Source of the DNA: JACVRW01 sp963826165
Lineage (GTDB): Bacteria > Actinomycetota > Thermoleophilia > Solirubrobacterales > Thermoleophilaceae
Reading direction: 5' to 3'
NCBI GenBank assembly: GCA_963826165.1
Contig: CAWGWC010000007.1
Span: 124,001-188,000, forward strand
DNA length: 64,000 bases
Under the pieces are notes generated by a model, which was not told the DNA's origin, did not search any database, and saw only the letters and a list, made by a program, of their open reading frames with translations. Within the stretch, counting starts at the first letter, position 1, and each line of letters begins with the position of its first letter. This document shows, one piece after another, positions 24,907 to 33,443 of this stretch. A program made the position numbers and the translations under genes.

Positions 24907-25644
24907 TCAGCTCGCCGCGACCGCCGCCTCTTGCGCGGCGCGCAGCTGCTCGATGCCGTCGGCGGCCAGGGCGAGCAGCTCGTCGAGCGAGGCTCTGGAC
25001 AGCGGTGTCCTCTCCGCGGTGGCCTGGACCTCGACGAGGCCGCCGTCGCCGGTCATCACCACGTTGGCGTCCACCTCGGCGGTCGAGTCCTCCGGGTAGT
25101 CGAGATCGAGCAGCGCCCGGCCCTCGACCACGCCGCACGACACCGCGGCCACCGATCCGTTGAGCGGCAGGCGATCGAGGCCGGCCTCGGCCTGGACCTT
25201 GCGCAGCGCGAGCTCGAGAGCCACGAAGCCACCGGTGATGGCGGCGCAGCGAGTCCCGCCGTCGGCCTCCAGCACGTCACAGTCGATCCAGACGGTGCGC
25301 TCTCCCAGGCCCTTGAAGTCCACGACGCCGCGCAGCGATCGACCGATCAGCCGCTGGATCTCGACGCTGCGTCCGTCCGGGCGTCCCTTGGAGACGTCGC
25401 GCCGTTTGCGCTCGCCGGTCGAGGCGGGCAGCATGCCGTACTCGGCGGTCACCCAGCCGCGGCCGCGGCCGGCCATCCAGCGAGGAACGTCCTTCTCCGC
25501 GGTGGCCGTGCAGATCACGCGCGTGCCCCCCATCTCGATCAGCGCCGAGCCCGTGGCGGTGCGTACGAAGTCGGTGGTGATGGTCACTGGGCGCAGCTCG
25601 GCCGGGGCGCGGCCGTCGTGGCGTGCGGCTGTATCGGAGCTCAT
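24907..25644 (-). CDS. rph: ribonuclease PH
   Basis: 245 residues. Phosphorolytic 3'-to-5' exoribonuclease that trims tRNA and rRNA ends as a hexamer. Motifs include GSALIEMGGTRVICTATAEKDVP, GWVTAEYGMLPASTGERKRRD, RSVEIQRLIGRSLRGVVD (phosphate-binding Arg segment), DCDVLEADGGTRCAAITG and the catalytic DLDYPEDSTAEVDANVVMT. ATG25644 overlaps the stop of the restored murI frame as ATGA, so the operon's translation is coupled. Confidence 0.95.
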   Translation of the reverse strand: MSSDTAARHDGRAPAELRPVTITTDFVRTATGSALIEMGGTRVICTATAEKDVPRWMAGRGRGWVTAEYGMLPASTGERKRRDVSKGRPDGRSVEIQRLIGRSLRGVVDFKGLGERTVWIDCDVLEADGGTRCAAITGGFVALELALRKVQAEAGLDRLPLNGSVAAVSCGVVEGRALLDLDYPEDSTAEVDANVVMTGDGGLVEVQATAERTPLSRASLDELLALAADGIEQLRAAQEAAVAAS

Positions 25645-26485
25645 GCCGCCGCCATTCTCACGGCCCCTGCCACCTCGACCTGCTCGACCGCCGCGATCGG
25701 GAGCTGCAGGAAGCGGGTGCCGAGGCGACGGAACTCGTCCGGGTCGCCGCTGGCCAGGAAGCGGTAGTGGCCGCGGCGCTCGTGATCGGTGCGATCGAGG
25801 CCGTCGGTCAGGAGACGCTCGTGGATCTCCGCGCGATCGCCTCTCCCGAGCTGACGATGGTCACCCCGCGGCCCAGGGCACGCTGCAGGACCGGCCGCAC
25901 CAGCGGGTAGTGGGTGCAGCCGAGGATCACCGTGTCCACACCTGCCCTTCTCAGCGGCCGGCAGGCACCCTCGACGCAGCCGACGACCCGCTCGTCCACC
26001 TCCCCGCCTTCCTGGATGAGAGGGGCGAGCTCGGCCGAGGCCACGGTGTGGAGCTCGGCCTCCGGCGCCACCTGCGCGAGCGCTCGGGCGTACGCGCCGC
26101 TGCGCACGGTGGCGGGCGTGGCAATCAGCCCGACCCTGCCGTTGCGCGTGGCCGCGGCGGCCAGCCGCGACTCGGGTCCGACCACCCCCACCACCGGCAC
26201 GCGCCCCTCCAGCTCGGACTTCAGAACGGGCAGCGCGGCGGCGGTGGCCGAGTTGCAGGCCACCACAAGCAGCTTGGCCCCGCGGTCGAGCAGGATTCCG
26301 GCGAGCTCGCGGCCGAACGCCAGCAGCTCGGCGGCCGAACGGTCGCCGTAGGGGAAGCGCGCGGTGTCCCCGAGATAGAGGAAGTCCTCGTGGGGTAGGG
26401 ACACCAGGCACTCGTGGAGCACCGTGAGGCCGCCGACACCGGAGTCGAAGACGGCCACCGGCAACTCTGTCCGGGGCAAGGCCAC
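25641..26485 (-). pseudogene. murI: glutamate racemase, one-base frameshift
   Basis: Supplies D-glutamate for peptidoglycan. From GTG26485 the frame reads VAVFDSGVGGLTVL, both catalytic cysteines (VACNSATA and LGCTHYPLV) and VTIVSSGEAIA, then runs into a stop at 25808. The remaining C-terminus (EIHERLLTDGL, GHYRFLASGDPDEFRRLGTRFL) is intact in another frame to a TGA at 25641 that overlaps rph. A single missing base near 25831-25840 (GCGATCGCGC, plus strand) explains it. Repaired length would be 281 residues. Because MurI is normally essential and everything else is conserved, an assembly error is most likely; a true mutation or frameshifting cannot be excluded. Confidence 0.85.
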
Positions 26486-26540
26486 GGCGGGAATGGTCGC
26501 AGGCGTGGCGGGTGCCCGCTGGGGTGGCGAGGCTCGGCGG

Positions 26541-26597
26541 TCGCTCGGGCCTGCGCGCTCCGCTCGGGCCTGGGCGCTCCGTTCAGGCCTGCGCGGC
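26541..26597 (+). repeat. three tandem 19-bp units
   Basis: Units start at 26541, 26560 and 26579; the core CGCTCGGGCCTGSGCGCT is nearly identical in the first two, and the third (CCGTTCAGGCCTGCGCGGC) has drifted. Confidence 0.6.
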
Positions 26598-26636
26598 GAG
26601 CCGGGCGTGGTCCGATTGGCTGGGAAGGTGGGTGCT

Positions 26637-26673
26637 CCCTACGTTTGGCGTGTATCTCGTGCCGAACGTAGGG
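26637..26673. other. 13-bp inverted repeat (strong hairpin)
   Basis: CCCTACGTTTGGC (26637-26649) pairs with GCCGAACGTAGGG (26661-26673) with one G-U-type mismatch; the loop is 11 bases. Too long for chance in coding DNA. No T-run follows on either strand. Confidence 0.6.
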
Positions 26674-26789
26674 ACGAGCGGCCGTCGGCCCCGCGGTCGG
26701 GAGGTTTTGCCCGCTCTCGAGACCGAAGCTCCGACGCGTCCCGGGCGGAGCGGCGATCGAGCGAGCGCGCCCCTCGACCCTGCGCCTCT

Positions 26790-26828
26790 GTGGAACGTCC
26801 CGCATGAAATACGTGCAGAACGTTCCAC
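26790..26828. other. 9-bp inverted repeat with 21-base loop
   Basis: GTGGAACGT (26790-26798) and ACGTTCCAC (26820-26828) are exact complements. Like the hairpin 120 bases away it is built around AACGT. Confidence 0.5.
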
Positions 26829-26874
26829 GGAGCTTGGTGGCAGCCGGGCATGCAGCGTCACCGCCGGACAGCCC

Positions 26875-27093
26875 CTAGAACTGCACCTTCCTCACCGCCT
26901 CCTTGATCTTGCCGATGATCACGTCGCCGAGCTCCTTGCCCTCGTCGGTGCGGAAGCCCTTCATGGCGGCCACCACGCCGGCCATCACCAGGGCGACCAG
27001 CAGGATCAGCGCCACGTACTCGACGGTGCCCTGCCCGTGACTCGATCGCAGGCTCATCCAGCCGGCGTGGATACGTCCCATCAGGCGGTGCAT
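26875..27093 (-). CDS. Flp-family type IVb pilin-like protein
   Basis: 72 residues. A short basic leader is followed by HGQGTVEYVALILLVALVMAG, the class of prepilin start in which cleavage after Gly leaves a mature end with Glu at +5 and Tyr at +6, both conserved for pilus assembly. The rest (FRTDEGKELGDVIIGKIKEAV) is a single amphipathic helix. No tad/cpa assembly genes, prepilin peptidase or TadE are in the window, so this is an orphan pilin gene. ATG27093 has AAGGGAG upstream. Divergent from asnB. Confidence 0.8.
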   Translation of the reverse strand: MHRLMGRIHAGWMSLRSSHGQGTVEYVALILLVALVMAGVVAAMKGFRTDEGKELGDVIIGKIKEAVRKVQF

Positions 27094-27216
27094 CTGTTCT
27101 CCCTTCGCGGATCTGACGGTCGAGGCCAATGCTCCGGCGAGGGGACGCACGGCTCCAGACGTGAGAGCACCAATCGAAACGCGACCGTGTGACAAAGAGG
27201 CGACAGAGCGCCCTGC

Positions 27217-27222
27217 CATGAT
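27217..27222 (+). promoter_or_regulatory. -10 box CATGAT, leaderless-type (asnB)
   Basis: CATGAT, preceded by TGC as an extended -10, lies eight bases before ATG27231. The region also serves the divergent pilin gene. Confidence 0.35.
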
Positions 27223-27230
27223 CAGCGCGC

Positions 27231-29120
27231 ATGTGCGGGATCGGCGCAATCCTCGATCCGGCCGGCACGTCGGGTCCCCAAGCGGCGCAGGGCATGCTCG
27301 AGGCGCTGCGCCATCGCGGCCCCGACGGTGATGCGCTGCGGCGGATCGGTCCCCTCGTGCTGGCCCATACGCGGCTGGCCATCATCGACGTCGCGGGCGG
27401 CGACCAGCCGCTCGACTCGGAGGACGGCGACGTCACGGCGATCGTCAACGGGGAGATCTACAACCACGAAGGACTGCGTGAGGCGCTGGAGGCGAAGGGC
27501 CACCGGTTCGCCACGCGCTCCGACAGCGAGGTGGTGGTGCACGCCTACGAGGAGCACGGGCTCGACCTCGTGCGCCACCTCGAGGGCATCTTCGCCTTCG
27601 CCCTCTGGGACGAGCGCAGGCGCCGGCTCGTGGCCGCGCGCGACGCCTTCGGGGTCAAGCCGCTCTACTGGTGGACTGACGGGCGCCGCACCGCGCTCGC
27701 CTCCGAGATCGGGGCCCTGATAGAGGCCGGGCTGGTCGAGGCCAGGGTCGACCGCACCGCGCTCGATCACTACCTCGCGTGCCGCTTCGTTCCCTCACCG
27801 CGCACCCTGTTCGCCGGCGTCAGCAAGCTGCCGCCGGCCTCGACGCTCGTGGTCGAGCAGGACGCCACCCCCCGCATCCTGAGCTGGCGCGAGCCGCCGG
27901 GCACCCCCTTCGCAGAGGACACCGGCGAGGACGAGCTGGCGGCCCAGCTGGCCGAGCGCTTCGGGGACGCCGTCGAGCGCCAGATGATGTCCGACGTTCC
28001 CTACGGCGCCCTGCTCTCCGGAGGGGTCGACAGCGCGGCGGTCGTTGCCGCCATGGCCTCCCGGTCCGACCGGCCGCCCACGACCTTCACGATCGGCTTC
28101 CCCGGTCACGGCGACGTGCTGGACGAACGCAAGCTCGCAGCCGAGAGCGCCCGGCTGATCGGCACCGACCATCACGAGACGGCCATGACCGAGACGGGCT
28201 TCCTTCCCGAGCTCGCGCGCTCCATGCCCCGCCTGGAGGAGCCCTGCGGCATCCCGAGCGCCCCCGCGCTGCTGCAGCTCTCGCGCTTCGCGGCCGAGCA
28301 CGTGAAGGTGGTGCTGGCCGGACAGGGCGCCGACGAGCCCCACGGCGGGTACGGCCGCCACCGCGCGGCTGCCGTCCTCGATCGCCTCACGCTCTTCCCG
28401 GCGGCCGCCGCCGGGCCGGCCGCGGCGCTGGCCCGAGCGCTGCCGCGCGCCGCACGCGCGCGGCGCACCGCCCACGTGCTCGGCGGTCGCGGCGACAGCG
28501 AGCGCCTCCTGCGGCTCGTCGAGATCACCGACGACCACGTTCGCCGTGACCTGCTGTCCGACGCCCGAACCGAGGGCCAGGCCCGACAGGAGCGCCTGGA
28601 CACCGGCCGCGGCTATCTGGCCGACGTCGACGGTCGGAGCCTCCTCGAGCAGGCTCTCTACCTGGACACGCGCATGTTCCTGCCCGACGGGATCCTGCTG
28701 TGCAACGACAAGATGTCGATGGGAGCCGGGCTCGAGCTGCGCGTGCCCTTTCTCGACGTCGAGCTGATGCGCTTCGTCGAGCGCCTTCCCGCCTCGGCGC
28801 GCGTGCGCCCCCGGGCCGGCAAGCACCTCCACCGCAAGGCGATGCAGCTGCTGCTGCCGCCCGGGATCTCCGGTCGCGCCAAGCACGGCTTCGCCACCCC
28901 CTACGACGATTGGCTGCGGGCGTCGCTCGGGACCGAGGTGAAGCGCCGCTACGCGCCCGGTCGCCCGCTGGCCGAGCTCATCAGTCCCGCGGGGGTGGCC
29001 CGGCTCGTGGACGAGCACCGCCGCGGAAAGGCCGACCACAAGGCGGTCCTCTACTGCCTGCTCGAGCTGTCCGAGTGGCACGGCGCCTTCGTGGAGGCCA
29101 GAGAGCCCGTGGCCGCGTGA
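27231..29120 (+). CDS. asnB: asparagine synthase (glutamine-hydrolysing)
   Basis: 629 residues. Cys2 (MCGIGAI) is the glutaminase nucleophile; RHRGPDG, NGEIYNH and SDSEVV complete the class II amidotransferase domain (1 to ~210). The synthase domain has the ATP-binding LLSGGVDSAAV near 262 and GQGADEPHGGYGRH near 365. It either makes asparagine or, as in many surface-polysaccharide loci, amidates a sugar or cell-wall acid. The glycosyltransferase that overlaps its stop makes the second reading attractive (inference). Confidence 0.92.
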   Translation: MCGIGAILDPAGTSGPQAAQGMLEALRHRGPDGDALRRIGPLVLAHTRLAIIDVAGGDQPLDSEDGDVTAIVNGEIYNHEGLREALEAKGHRFATRSDSEVVVHAYEEHGLDLVRHLEGIFAFALWDERRRRLVAARDAFGVKPLYWWTDGRRTALASEIGALIEAGLVEARVDRTALDHYLACRFVPSPRTLFAGVSKLPPASTLVVEQDATPRILSWREPPGTPFAEDTGEDELAAQLAERFGDAVERQMMSDVPYGALLSGGVDSAAVVAAMASRSDRPPTTFTIGFPGHGDVLDERKLAAESARLIGTDHHETAMTETGFLPELARSMPRLEEPCGIPSAPALLQLSRFAAEHVKVVLAGQGADEPHGGYGRHRAAAVLDRLTLFPAAAAGPAAALARALPRAARARRTAHVLGGRGDSERLLRLVEITDDHVRRDLLSDARTEGQARQERLDTGRGYLADVDGRSLLEQALYLDTRMFLPDGILLCNDKMSMGAGLELRVPFLDVELMRFVERLPASARVRPRAGKHLHRKAMQLLLPPGISGRAKHGFATPYDDWLRASLGTEVKRRYAPGRPLAELISPAGVARLVDEHRRGKADHKAVLYCLLELSEWHGAFVEAREPVAA

Positions 29121-30112
29121 AGCGCAGGCGGGTGCTCTTCGTCCACTCGCGCAAGGCCAGCTTCGTGGCCATCGACCGCGAGCTGCTGGCCGAGCGCTAC
29201 GAGATCGAGGACCTCTACCAGCCGGGCCGCTGGCCCAACCCGCTCAAGACGATCGGCGGGGTGCTGCGCGCCGACCTCGTGTTCGGCTGGTTCGCGTCCT
29301 GGCACACCTTCTTCCCGATCACGCTGGCGTGGCTACTGCGAAAGCCGTCGGTGATGGTGATCGGCGGCTTCGACGTCGCCAACATGCCGGACATCGGCTA
29401 CGGCCACCAGCAGGGCGGCCTGCGCAAGCACGCCAGCCGCTGGATCTTCCGGCGCGCCAGCCGGCTCGTGACCTTCTCCCGGTACTCGCTCGACGAGATC
29501 GAGCGCAACACCCCGATTCCACGCGAGCGCGTGGCCGTGGTGCTGCTCGGCGTGCCCGACCCGTTCGGCTCCCTGCCCGAGGAGCCCAGGGAGCCGACCG
29601 CCCTGACCGTGGGCGCCGTGGACCACACCACGCTCGTACAGAAGGGTCAGCTGCCGTTCGTGGAGGCGGCGCGGGAGCTGCCGCAGACCCGCTTCGTGCT
29701 CGCCGGCGGATGGCTGGACGACGCCGTGGAGGAGCTGCGCCGCCGCGCGAGCCCCAACGTCGAGCTGACCGGGTGGCTGTCGGACGAGGAGCTGCTCGAC
29801 GCATACCGTCGCGCGACCGTCTACGTGCAGGCCTCGCGGCACGAGGGCTTCGGCCTGGCGGTGGCCGAGGCCATGCTGGCCGGCTGCGTACCGGTGGTGA
29901 TGAACGTGACGGCGATGCCGGAGGTGGTGGGCGACGCCGGGATACTGATCTCCTCCCAGCGCCCGGAGGAGGTGGCCGACGGGGTGCGACGGGCGTTCGA
30001 GCTCGGTCCCGACGCCGCCCTCGCGGCGCGCGAGCGTATTCTCTCGGCCTTTCCGATGGAGCGGCGCCGGGAGGGACTTCTGAGAGTGACGGAGGAGGCG
30101 TTGGGTGGCTGA
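29117..30112 (+). CDS. glycosyltransferase family 4
   Basis: 331 residues, GT-B fold. KRRRVLFVHSRKASFV begins the acceptor domain; TVGAVDHTTLVQKGQLPFVEAARELP and the ASRHEGFGLAVAEAMLAGCVPVV block (EX7E donor-sugar signature) mark GT4. A retaining transfer of a hexose to a lipid or glycan acceptor at the inner membrane face is usual. GTG29117 overlaps the asnB stop (GTGA). Acceptor unknown; it probably belongs to a cell-envelope glycan step with the asparagine synthase-like enzyme. Confidence 0.88.
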   Translation: MKRRRVLFVHSRKASFVAIDRELLAERYEIEDLYQPGRWPNPLKTIGGVLRADLVFGWFASWHTFFPITLAWLLRKPSVMVIGGFDVANMPDIGYGHQQGGLRKHASRWIFRRASRLVTFSRYSLDEIERNTPIPRERVAVVLLGVPDPFGSLPEEPREPTALTVGAVDHTTLVQKGQLPFVEAARELPQTRFVLAGGWLDDAVEELRRRASPNVELTGWLSDEELLDAYRRATVYVQASRHEGFGLAVAEAMLAGCVPVVMNVTAMPEVVGDAGILISSQRPEEVADGVRRAFELGPDAALAARERILSAFPMERRREGLLRVTEEALGG

Positions 30113-30305
30113 CCTGCGCGGCTGGCGGCGCCTGCGCGAGCAGCGCCGCGTGCGCGAGGCGCTCCTGCTCGACCTGGGCGCGCTCGTCTACGAGCTCCAC
30201 CGCCAGGGCCGCCGCGCGCCCGACCTGTTGCAGGAGAAGGCCATCGAGCTCGGCAGGGTCGACCGCGAGGTGCGCGAGCTCGAGGAGGCCCTGGAGCGCC
30301 GGTGA
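30105..30305 (+). CDS. small coiled-coil protein, 66 residues
   Basis: GTG30105 overlaps the glycosyltransferase by eight bases and its stop overlaps the next gene by four. The product is highly charged and helical (RGWRRLREQRRVREALLLD, then EKAIELGRVDREVRELEEAL), a likely short coiled coil. No family is recognised. The tight packing on both sides supports real translation as part of the asnB operon. Confidence 0.6.
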   Translation: MADLRGWRRLREQRRVREALLLDLGALVYELHRQGRRAPDLLQEKAIELGRVDREVRELEEALERR

Positions 30306-30952
30306 GCGAGGAGCAGCCCTGTCCCAACTGCGGCGAGCCGGTGGATCCACGCCAGCTGGTGTGCCTGCACTGCGGCGAGCGGATCGCCCTGGCCGAGCGG
30401 CGCTCGTGGGCCAACGAGCCCGTCACCGCGATCGCCGCCGCGCTGATGGCGGTGATCGTCATCGGCGCAGGACTGTTCGGCTTCGCGATCGCCGAGCTGC
30501 TCGACGACGACGGAGGCGGAGGCGGTGGTGGCGCCGCTCCAGCCGTGGTGTCCGGCGCCGGCCAGGAGAGCGAGTCGTCGACGCGCACCACGCTGCCGCC
30601 CGAGCGCGAGCCGACCGAGGCCGAGACCCAAACGGGGGCCGCGACCGAGACGGCGCCCACCACGGAGTCGCGCGCCGGCGCGCTGCCCGGCTGGCCCGAC
30701 GGGCTCACCGCCCACACGGTGGTGCTGGTGAGCTCGAGCGACGGCCCGGCCGCCCGCAACGCGGCCCGTGAGGCCCGCAGCTCGGGCCTCGAGGCGGGGC
30801 TCTTCCGCTCGGATCCCTACGACCTCGGCACGGGGCTGTGGATCGTCTACTCGGGTCGCTTCGACACTCCCGAGGGTGCCGCGCGCCAGGCCGCCGGGCT
30901 GCAGGACCGGTACCCAGGGGCCTACCCCCAACTGGTTCAGAGAGGCCAGTAG
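30302..30952 (+). CDS. zinc-ribbon, single-TM, SPOR-like protein
   Basis: 216 residues in three parts: an N-terminal zinc ribbon (CPNCGEPVDPRQLVCLHCGE, residues 7-26), a membrane helix (about 43-66, VTAIAAALMAVIVIGAGLFGFAI) and, after a Gly/Glu/Thr-rich linker, a C-terminal domain (HTVVLVSSSDGPAARNAAREAR...GLWIVYSGRFDTPEGAARQAAGL) resembling SPOR repeats that bind denuded peptidoglycan. The ribbon would be cytoplasmic and the SPOR-like part outside. It closes the asnB operon and converges on the deacetylase gene with a 16-base overlap. Confidence 0.72.
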   Translation: MSEEQPCPNCGEPVDPRQLVCLHCGERIALAERRSWANEPVTAIAAALMAVIVIGAGLFGFAIAELLDDDGGGGGGGAAPAVVSGAGQESESSTRTTLPPEREPTEAETQTGAATETAPTTESRAGALPGWPDGLTAHTVVLVSSSDGPAARNAAREARSSGLEAGLFRSDPYDLGTGLWIVYSGRFDTPEGAARQAAGLQDRYPGAYPQLVQRGQ

Positions 30953-31944
30953 CGGCCGAGCACGGTGGTGGCCTGCTCGGCCAGCGGATGGCGCTCCACT
31001 GCTGCCGGCGGCTCGCCGGCGCCGCCGAGCGCCTCCATCGTCTCGGCCACCGAGCCGGCCAGCGCGTCGAGGTCGTAGCCGCCCTCGAGCACCACCCCCA
31101 CGGGTGCGCCGAGCTCCTCGCCGAGCGCGCGGACCTGGCGTGACAGAGCGCCAAAGGACGACGTGGCGAGGGCCAGGCCACCCAGCGGGTCGTCGCGGTG
31201 GGCGTCGTAGCCCGCGGAGATCAGGATCAGGTCGGGGCGATAGGCCCGCGCGGCGGGCGCCACCACGTGTTCGACCAGCGACAGGAACGCCGGCTCACCG
31301 GTGCCGGCGGGCACGGGCAGGTTGAACGAATACCCCTCCCCCTCGCCTTCGCCGACGTCGCCCAGCGGACCCGAGCCGGGCCAGAACGGCGACTGATGGA
31401 TGCTGGCGAACAGCACCTCACGGGAATCGTGGAAGATCGCGTTGGTCCCGTTGCCGTGGTGGACGTCCCAGTCGAGCACCAGTACGCGCTCGGCGCCCAG
31501 CGAGTCGAGCGCGTGCCGGGCGGCCACGGCGACGGTGGCGAACAGGCAGAAGCCCATCGCCCGCGAAGGTTCGGCGTGGTGGCCCGGCGGGCGCAGGCAG
31601 CTAAAGCCGGCCGGCTCCCCGTCGCCCATCAGCGACTCCACCATGGCGCATGCGCCCCCGGCGGCGCGCAACGCGGCCTCGAGGCTGCCCGGGCTGGTCG
31701 GAGTGTCCAGGTCGAAGGCCGCGCCGCGCTCGCAGGTGGCGCGTACGAGCTCGAGATAGTCGGCGGGATGCACCCGCAGCAGCTGCTCCTCGGTGGCGGC
31801 GGGCGCCTCGCGCACCTCCCAGCCGAGCCAGTCACGGCGCCGGAGCTCCGCCTCGATCGCCCGGATCCGCTCCGTGCGCTCGGGGTGTCCGGGACCGGTG
31901 TCGTGGGCGAGCGAGGCGGGGTGCGAGAAGAAGGGCGGAGACAC
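30937..31944 (-). CDS. histone deacetylase-family amidohydrolase
   Basis: 335 residues, arginase/deacetylase fold. PGHPERTERIRAIEAELRR opens the domain; RPPGHHAEPSRAMGFCLFA contains the catalytic His pair, VLVLDWDVHHGNGTNAIF the zinc ligands Asp-x-His, and ISAGYDAHRDDPLGGL the third Asp. VLEGGYD carries the GGY loop. Bacterial members remove acetyl groups from lysine, polyamines or acetoin-pathway proteins (AcuC); the substrate here is unknown. GTG31944. Divergent from nadB. Confidence 0.92.
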   Translation of the reverse strand: MSPPFFSHPASLAHDTGPGHPERTERIRAIEAELRRRDWLGWEVREAPAATEEQLLRVHPADYLELVRATCERGAAFDLDTPTSPGSLEAALRAAGGACAMVESLMGDGEPAGFSCLRPPGHHAEPSRAMGFCLFATVAVAARHALDSLGAERVLVLDWDVHHGNGTNAIFHDSREVLFASIHQSPFWPGSGPLGDVGEGEGEGYSFNLPVPAGTGEPAFLSLVEHVVAPAARAYRPDLILISAGYDAHRDDPLGGLALATSSFGALSRQVRALGEELGAPVGVVLEGGYDLDALAGSVAETMEALGGAGEPPAAVERHPLAEQATTVLGRYWPL

Positions 31945-31953
31945 GCGCGCCGG

Positions 31954-31960
31954 TACGGTA
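31954..31960. promoter_or_regulatory. overlapping divergent -10 boxes in GGTACGGTACC
   Basis: In the 26-bp gap between the deacetylase and nadB, GGTACGGTACC gives TACGGT on the plus strand (11 bases before GTG31971) and TACCGT on the minus strand (10 bases before GTG31944). One near-palindrome may serve both genes. Confidence 0.35.
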
Positions 31961-31970
31961 CCCGGGCGCC

Positions 31971-33443
31971 GTGGTCGAGACAGGTCCTGAGCCCATTCGC
32001 ACCGACGTGGCCGTGGTGGGTGCCGGCGCCGCCGGGCTCTACTCGGCGCTGGTGGCCGCCCGCGAGGGCGCCAGTGTGGCGCTGGTCAGCCGCTCGCCCC
32101 TCGCTCAGACGGCGAGCTTCTGGGCCCAGGGCGGGATCGCCGCGGCGCTGGCGGCGGACGACTCGCCCGAGCTTCACGTGGAGGACACCCTCACCGCCGG
32201 GCGCGAGGCCGCGCGCGAGAGCGCCGTGCGCGTGCTCTGCCAGGACTCGCCGGACGGCGTGCGCGACCTCGAGGAGCTGGGGGTGCAGTTCGACGCCGAC
32301 CGCGCCGGCAACCTCGCGCTCGGGCTCGAGGGCGGCCATTCGCGCCGGCGCATCGTGCACGCCGGCGGCTCGGCCACGGGCCGGCGCATCACCCGCGAGC
32401 TGTCCGCGCTGGCGGCGACCGATGGGCGCATCGTCGTGCTCGAGCCCCGGGCCGCCACCGCCCTGCTTATCGACGACGGTCGCTGCGCCGGCCTGACCTC
32501 ACGCTCGCGTGCCGGCGATGAGCTCGAGGTGCTGGCCCGCGCGGTGATCCTGGCCACCGGAGGGATGGCGGCACTGTGGGAGCGCACCACCAATCCGCGC
32601 GGCGCCGTGGGCGGCGGCCTGACGCTCGCCGTGGGCGGCGGCGCGGACCTCGCCGACCTCGAGTTCATGCAGTTTCACCCCACCGCGCTGCGCCTCGACG
32701 GGCCCCGTGACGGCTTTCTCATCACCGAGGCGGTGCGAGGCGAGGGCGCCCTGCTGCTCAACCAGCAGGGCGAGCGCTTCGTGGAGGAGCTCGACCCCCG
32801 CGACGCCGTGGCGCTCGCGATTCAGGCCGAGCTCACCCGCGCGGGCGGTCAGGCGGTGAGCCTCGACATGCGGGAGGTCGACGTCGGGCGCTTCCCCAAC
32901 ATCGGAGCCGCGCTGGCCGAGGTCGGCCTGGACCCCGCCCGTGACCTGATCCCCGTGGCTCCCGCGGCGCACTACACGATGGGGGGCGTGGCCGCCGACA
33001 TCGACGGCCGCGCCTCGGTGCCCGGGCTCTACGCCGTGGGGGAATGCGCCTGCACCGGCCTCCACGGCGCCAACCGGCTGGCCTCCAACTCCCTGGCCGA
33101 GTGCTTTGTCTTCGGGCGGCGCGCGGCACTGGCGGCTCTGGACGATCCCGAGCCGCCGGCGCGGGCGCCCGCGCCCGAGTCCGTGGTCGGTGCCGTGCCC
33201 GGCGAGGAGACCCGGGCCGCGCTGTGGCGCGACGCGGGTCTGTTGCGCGATGCGCAGCGCCTGGCCGGCCTTCTCGACGACCCGTTCCCGCTCGCGCGCC
33301 TCATCGCCGCCTCCGCGCTGGCCCGGGAGGAGAGCCGCGGCGCACACCAGCGCACCGACCATCCCGGCACCGATCCGGCTCTCGACCACCTGCATACCCT
33401 GGTGGGTCGCGGCGCCGAGCCGCGCTTCGAGCGATGGGAATGA
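31971..33443 (+). CDS. nadB: L-aspartate oxidase
   Basis: 490 residues. FAD enzyme that oxidises aspartate to iminoaspartate for NAD synthesis. VAVVGAGAAGLYSAL is the FAD dinucleotide fold; SFWAQGGIAAAL, HAGGSATGRRITREL, MQFHPTAL, RGEGALLLN and ECACTGLHGANRLASNSLAECFVFG are the conserved active-site blocks. GTG31971 starts directly at the family N-terminus. nadA and nadC are not adjacent. The flavin reductase-like gene overlaps its stop and may be co-translated. Confidence 0.94.
   Translation: MVETGPEPIRTDVAVVGAGAAGLYSALVAAREGASVALVSRSPLAQTASFWAQGGIAAALAADDSPELHVEDTLTAGREAARESAVRVLCQDSPDGVRDLEELGVQFDADRAGNLALGLEGGHSRRRIVHAGGSATGRRITRELSALAATDGRIVVLEPRAATALLIDDGRCAGLTSRSRAGDELEVLARAVILATGGMAALWERTTNPRGAVGGGLTLAVGGGADLADLEFMQFHPTALRLDGPRDGFLITEAVRGEGALLLNQQGERFVEELDPRDAVALAIQAELTRAGGQAVSLDMREVDVGRFPNIGAALAEVGLDPARDLIPVAPAAHYTMGGVAADIDGRASVPGLYAVGECACTGLHGANRLASNSLAECFVFGRRAALAALDDPEPPARAPAPESVVGAVPGEETRAALWRDAGLLRDAQRLAGLLDDPFPLARLIAASALAREESRGAHQRTDHPGTDPALDHLHTLVGRGAEPRFERWE

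Larger units (their letters stand above)
26486..26874. other. non-coding region with repeats and inverted repeats
   Basis: About 390 bases between murI and the pilin gene. It contains three tandem 19-bp units, a 13-bp inverted repeat and a 9-bp inverted repeat (separate entries). Open frames cross it but show no family, ribosome site or plausible composition. A structured RNA is possible. Confidence 0.5.

Noticed and set aside
26424..27192. Open frames covering the murI-pilin gap
   Set aside because: They overlap inverted repeats, show no ribosome site or family, and are typical GC-rich shadows.
28700..30771. Long alternative frames across the glycosyltransferase region
   Set aside because: Composition is Arg/Ala/Gly-rich shadow coding; the GT4 frame from 29117 explains the region.
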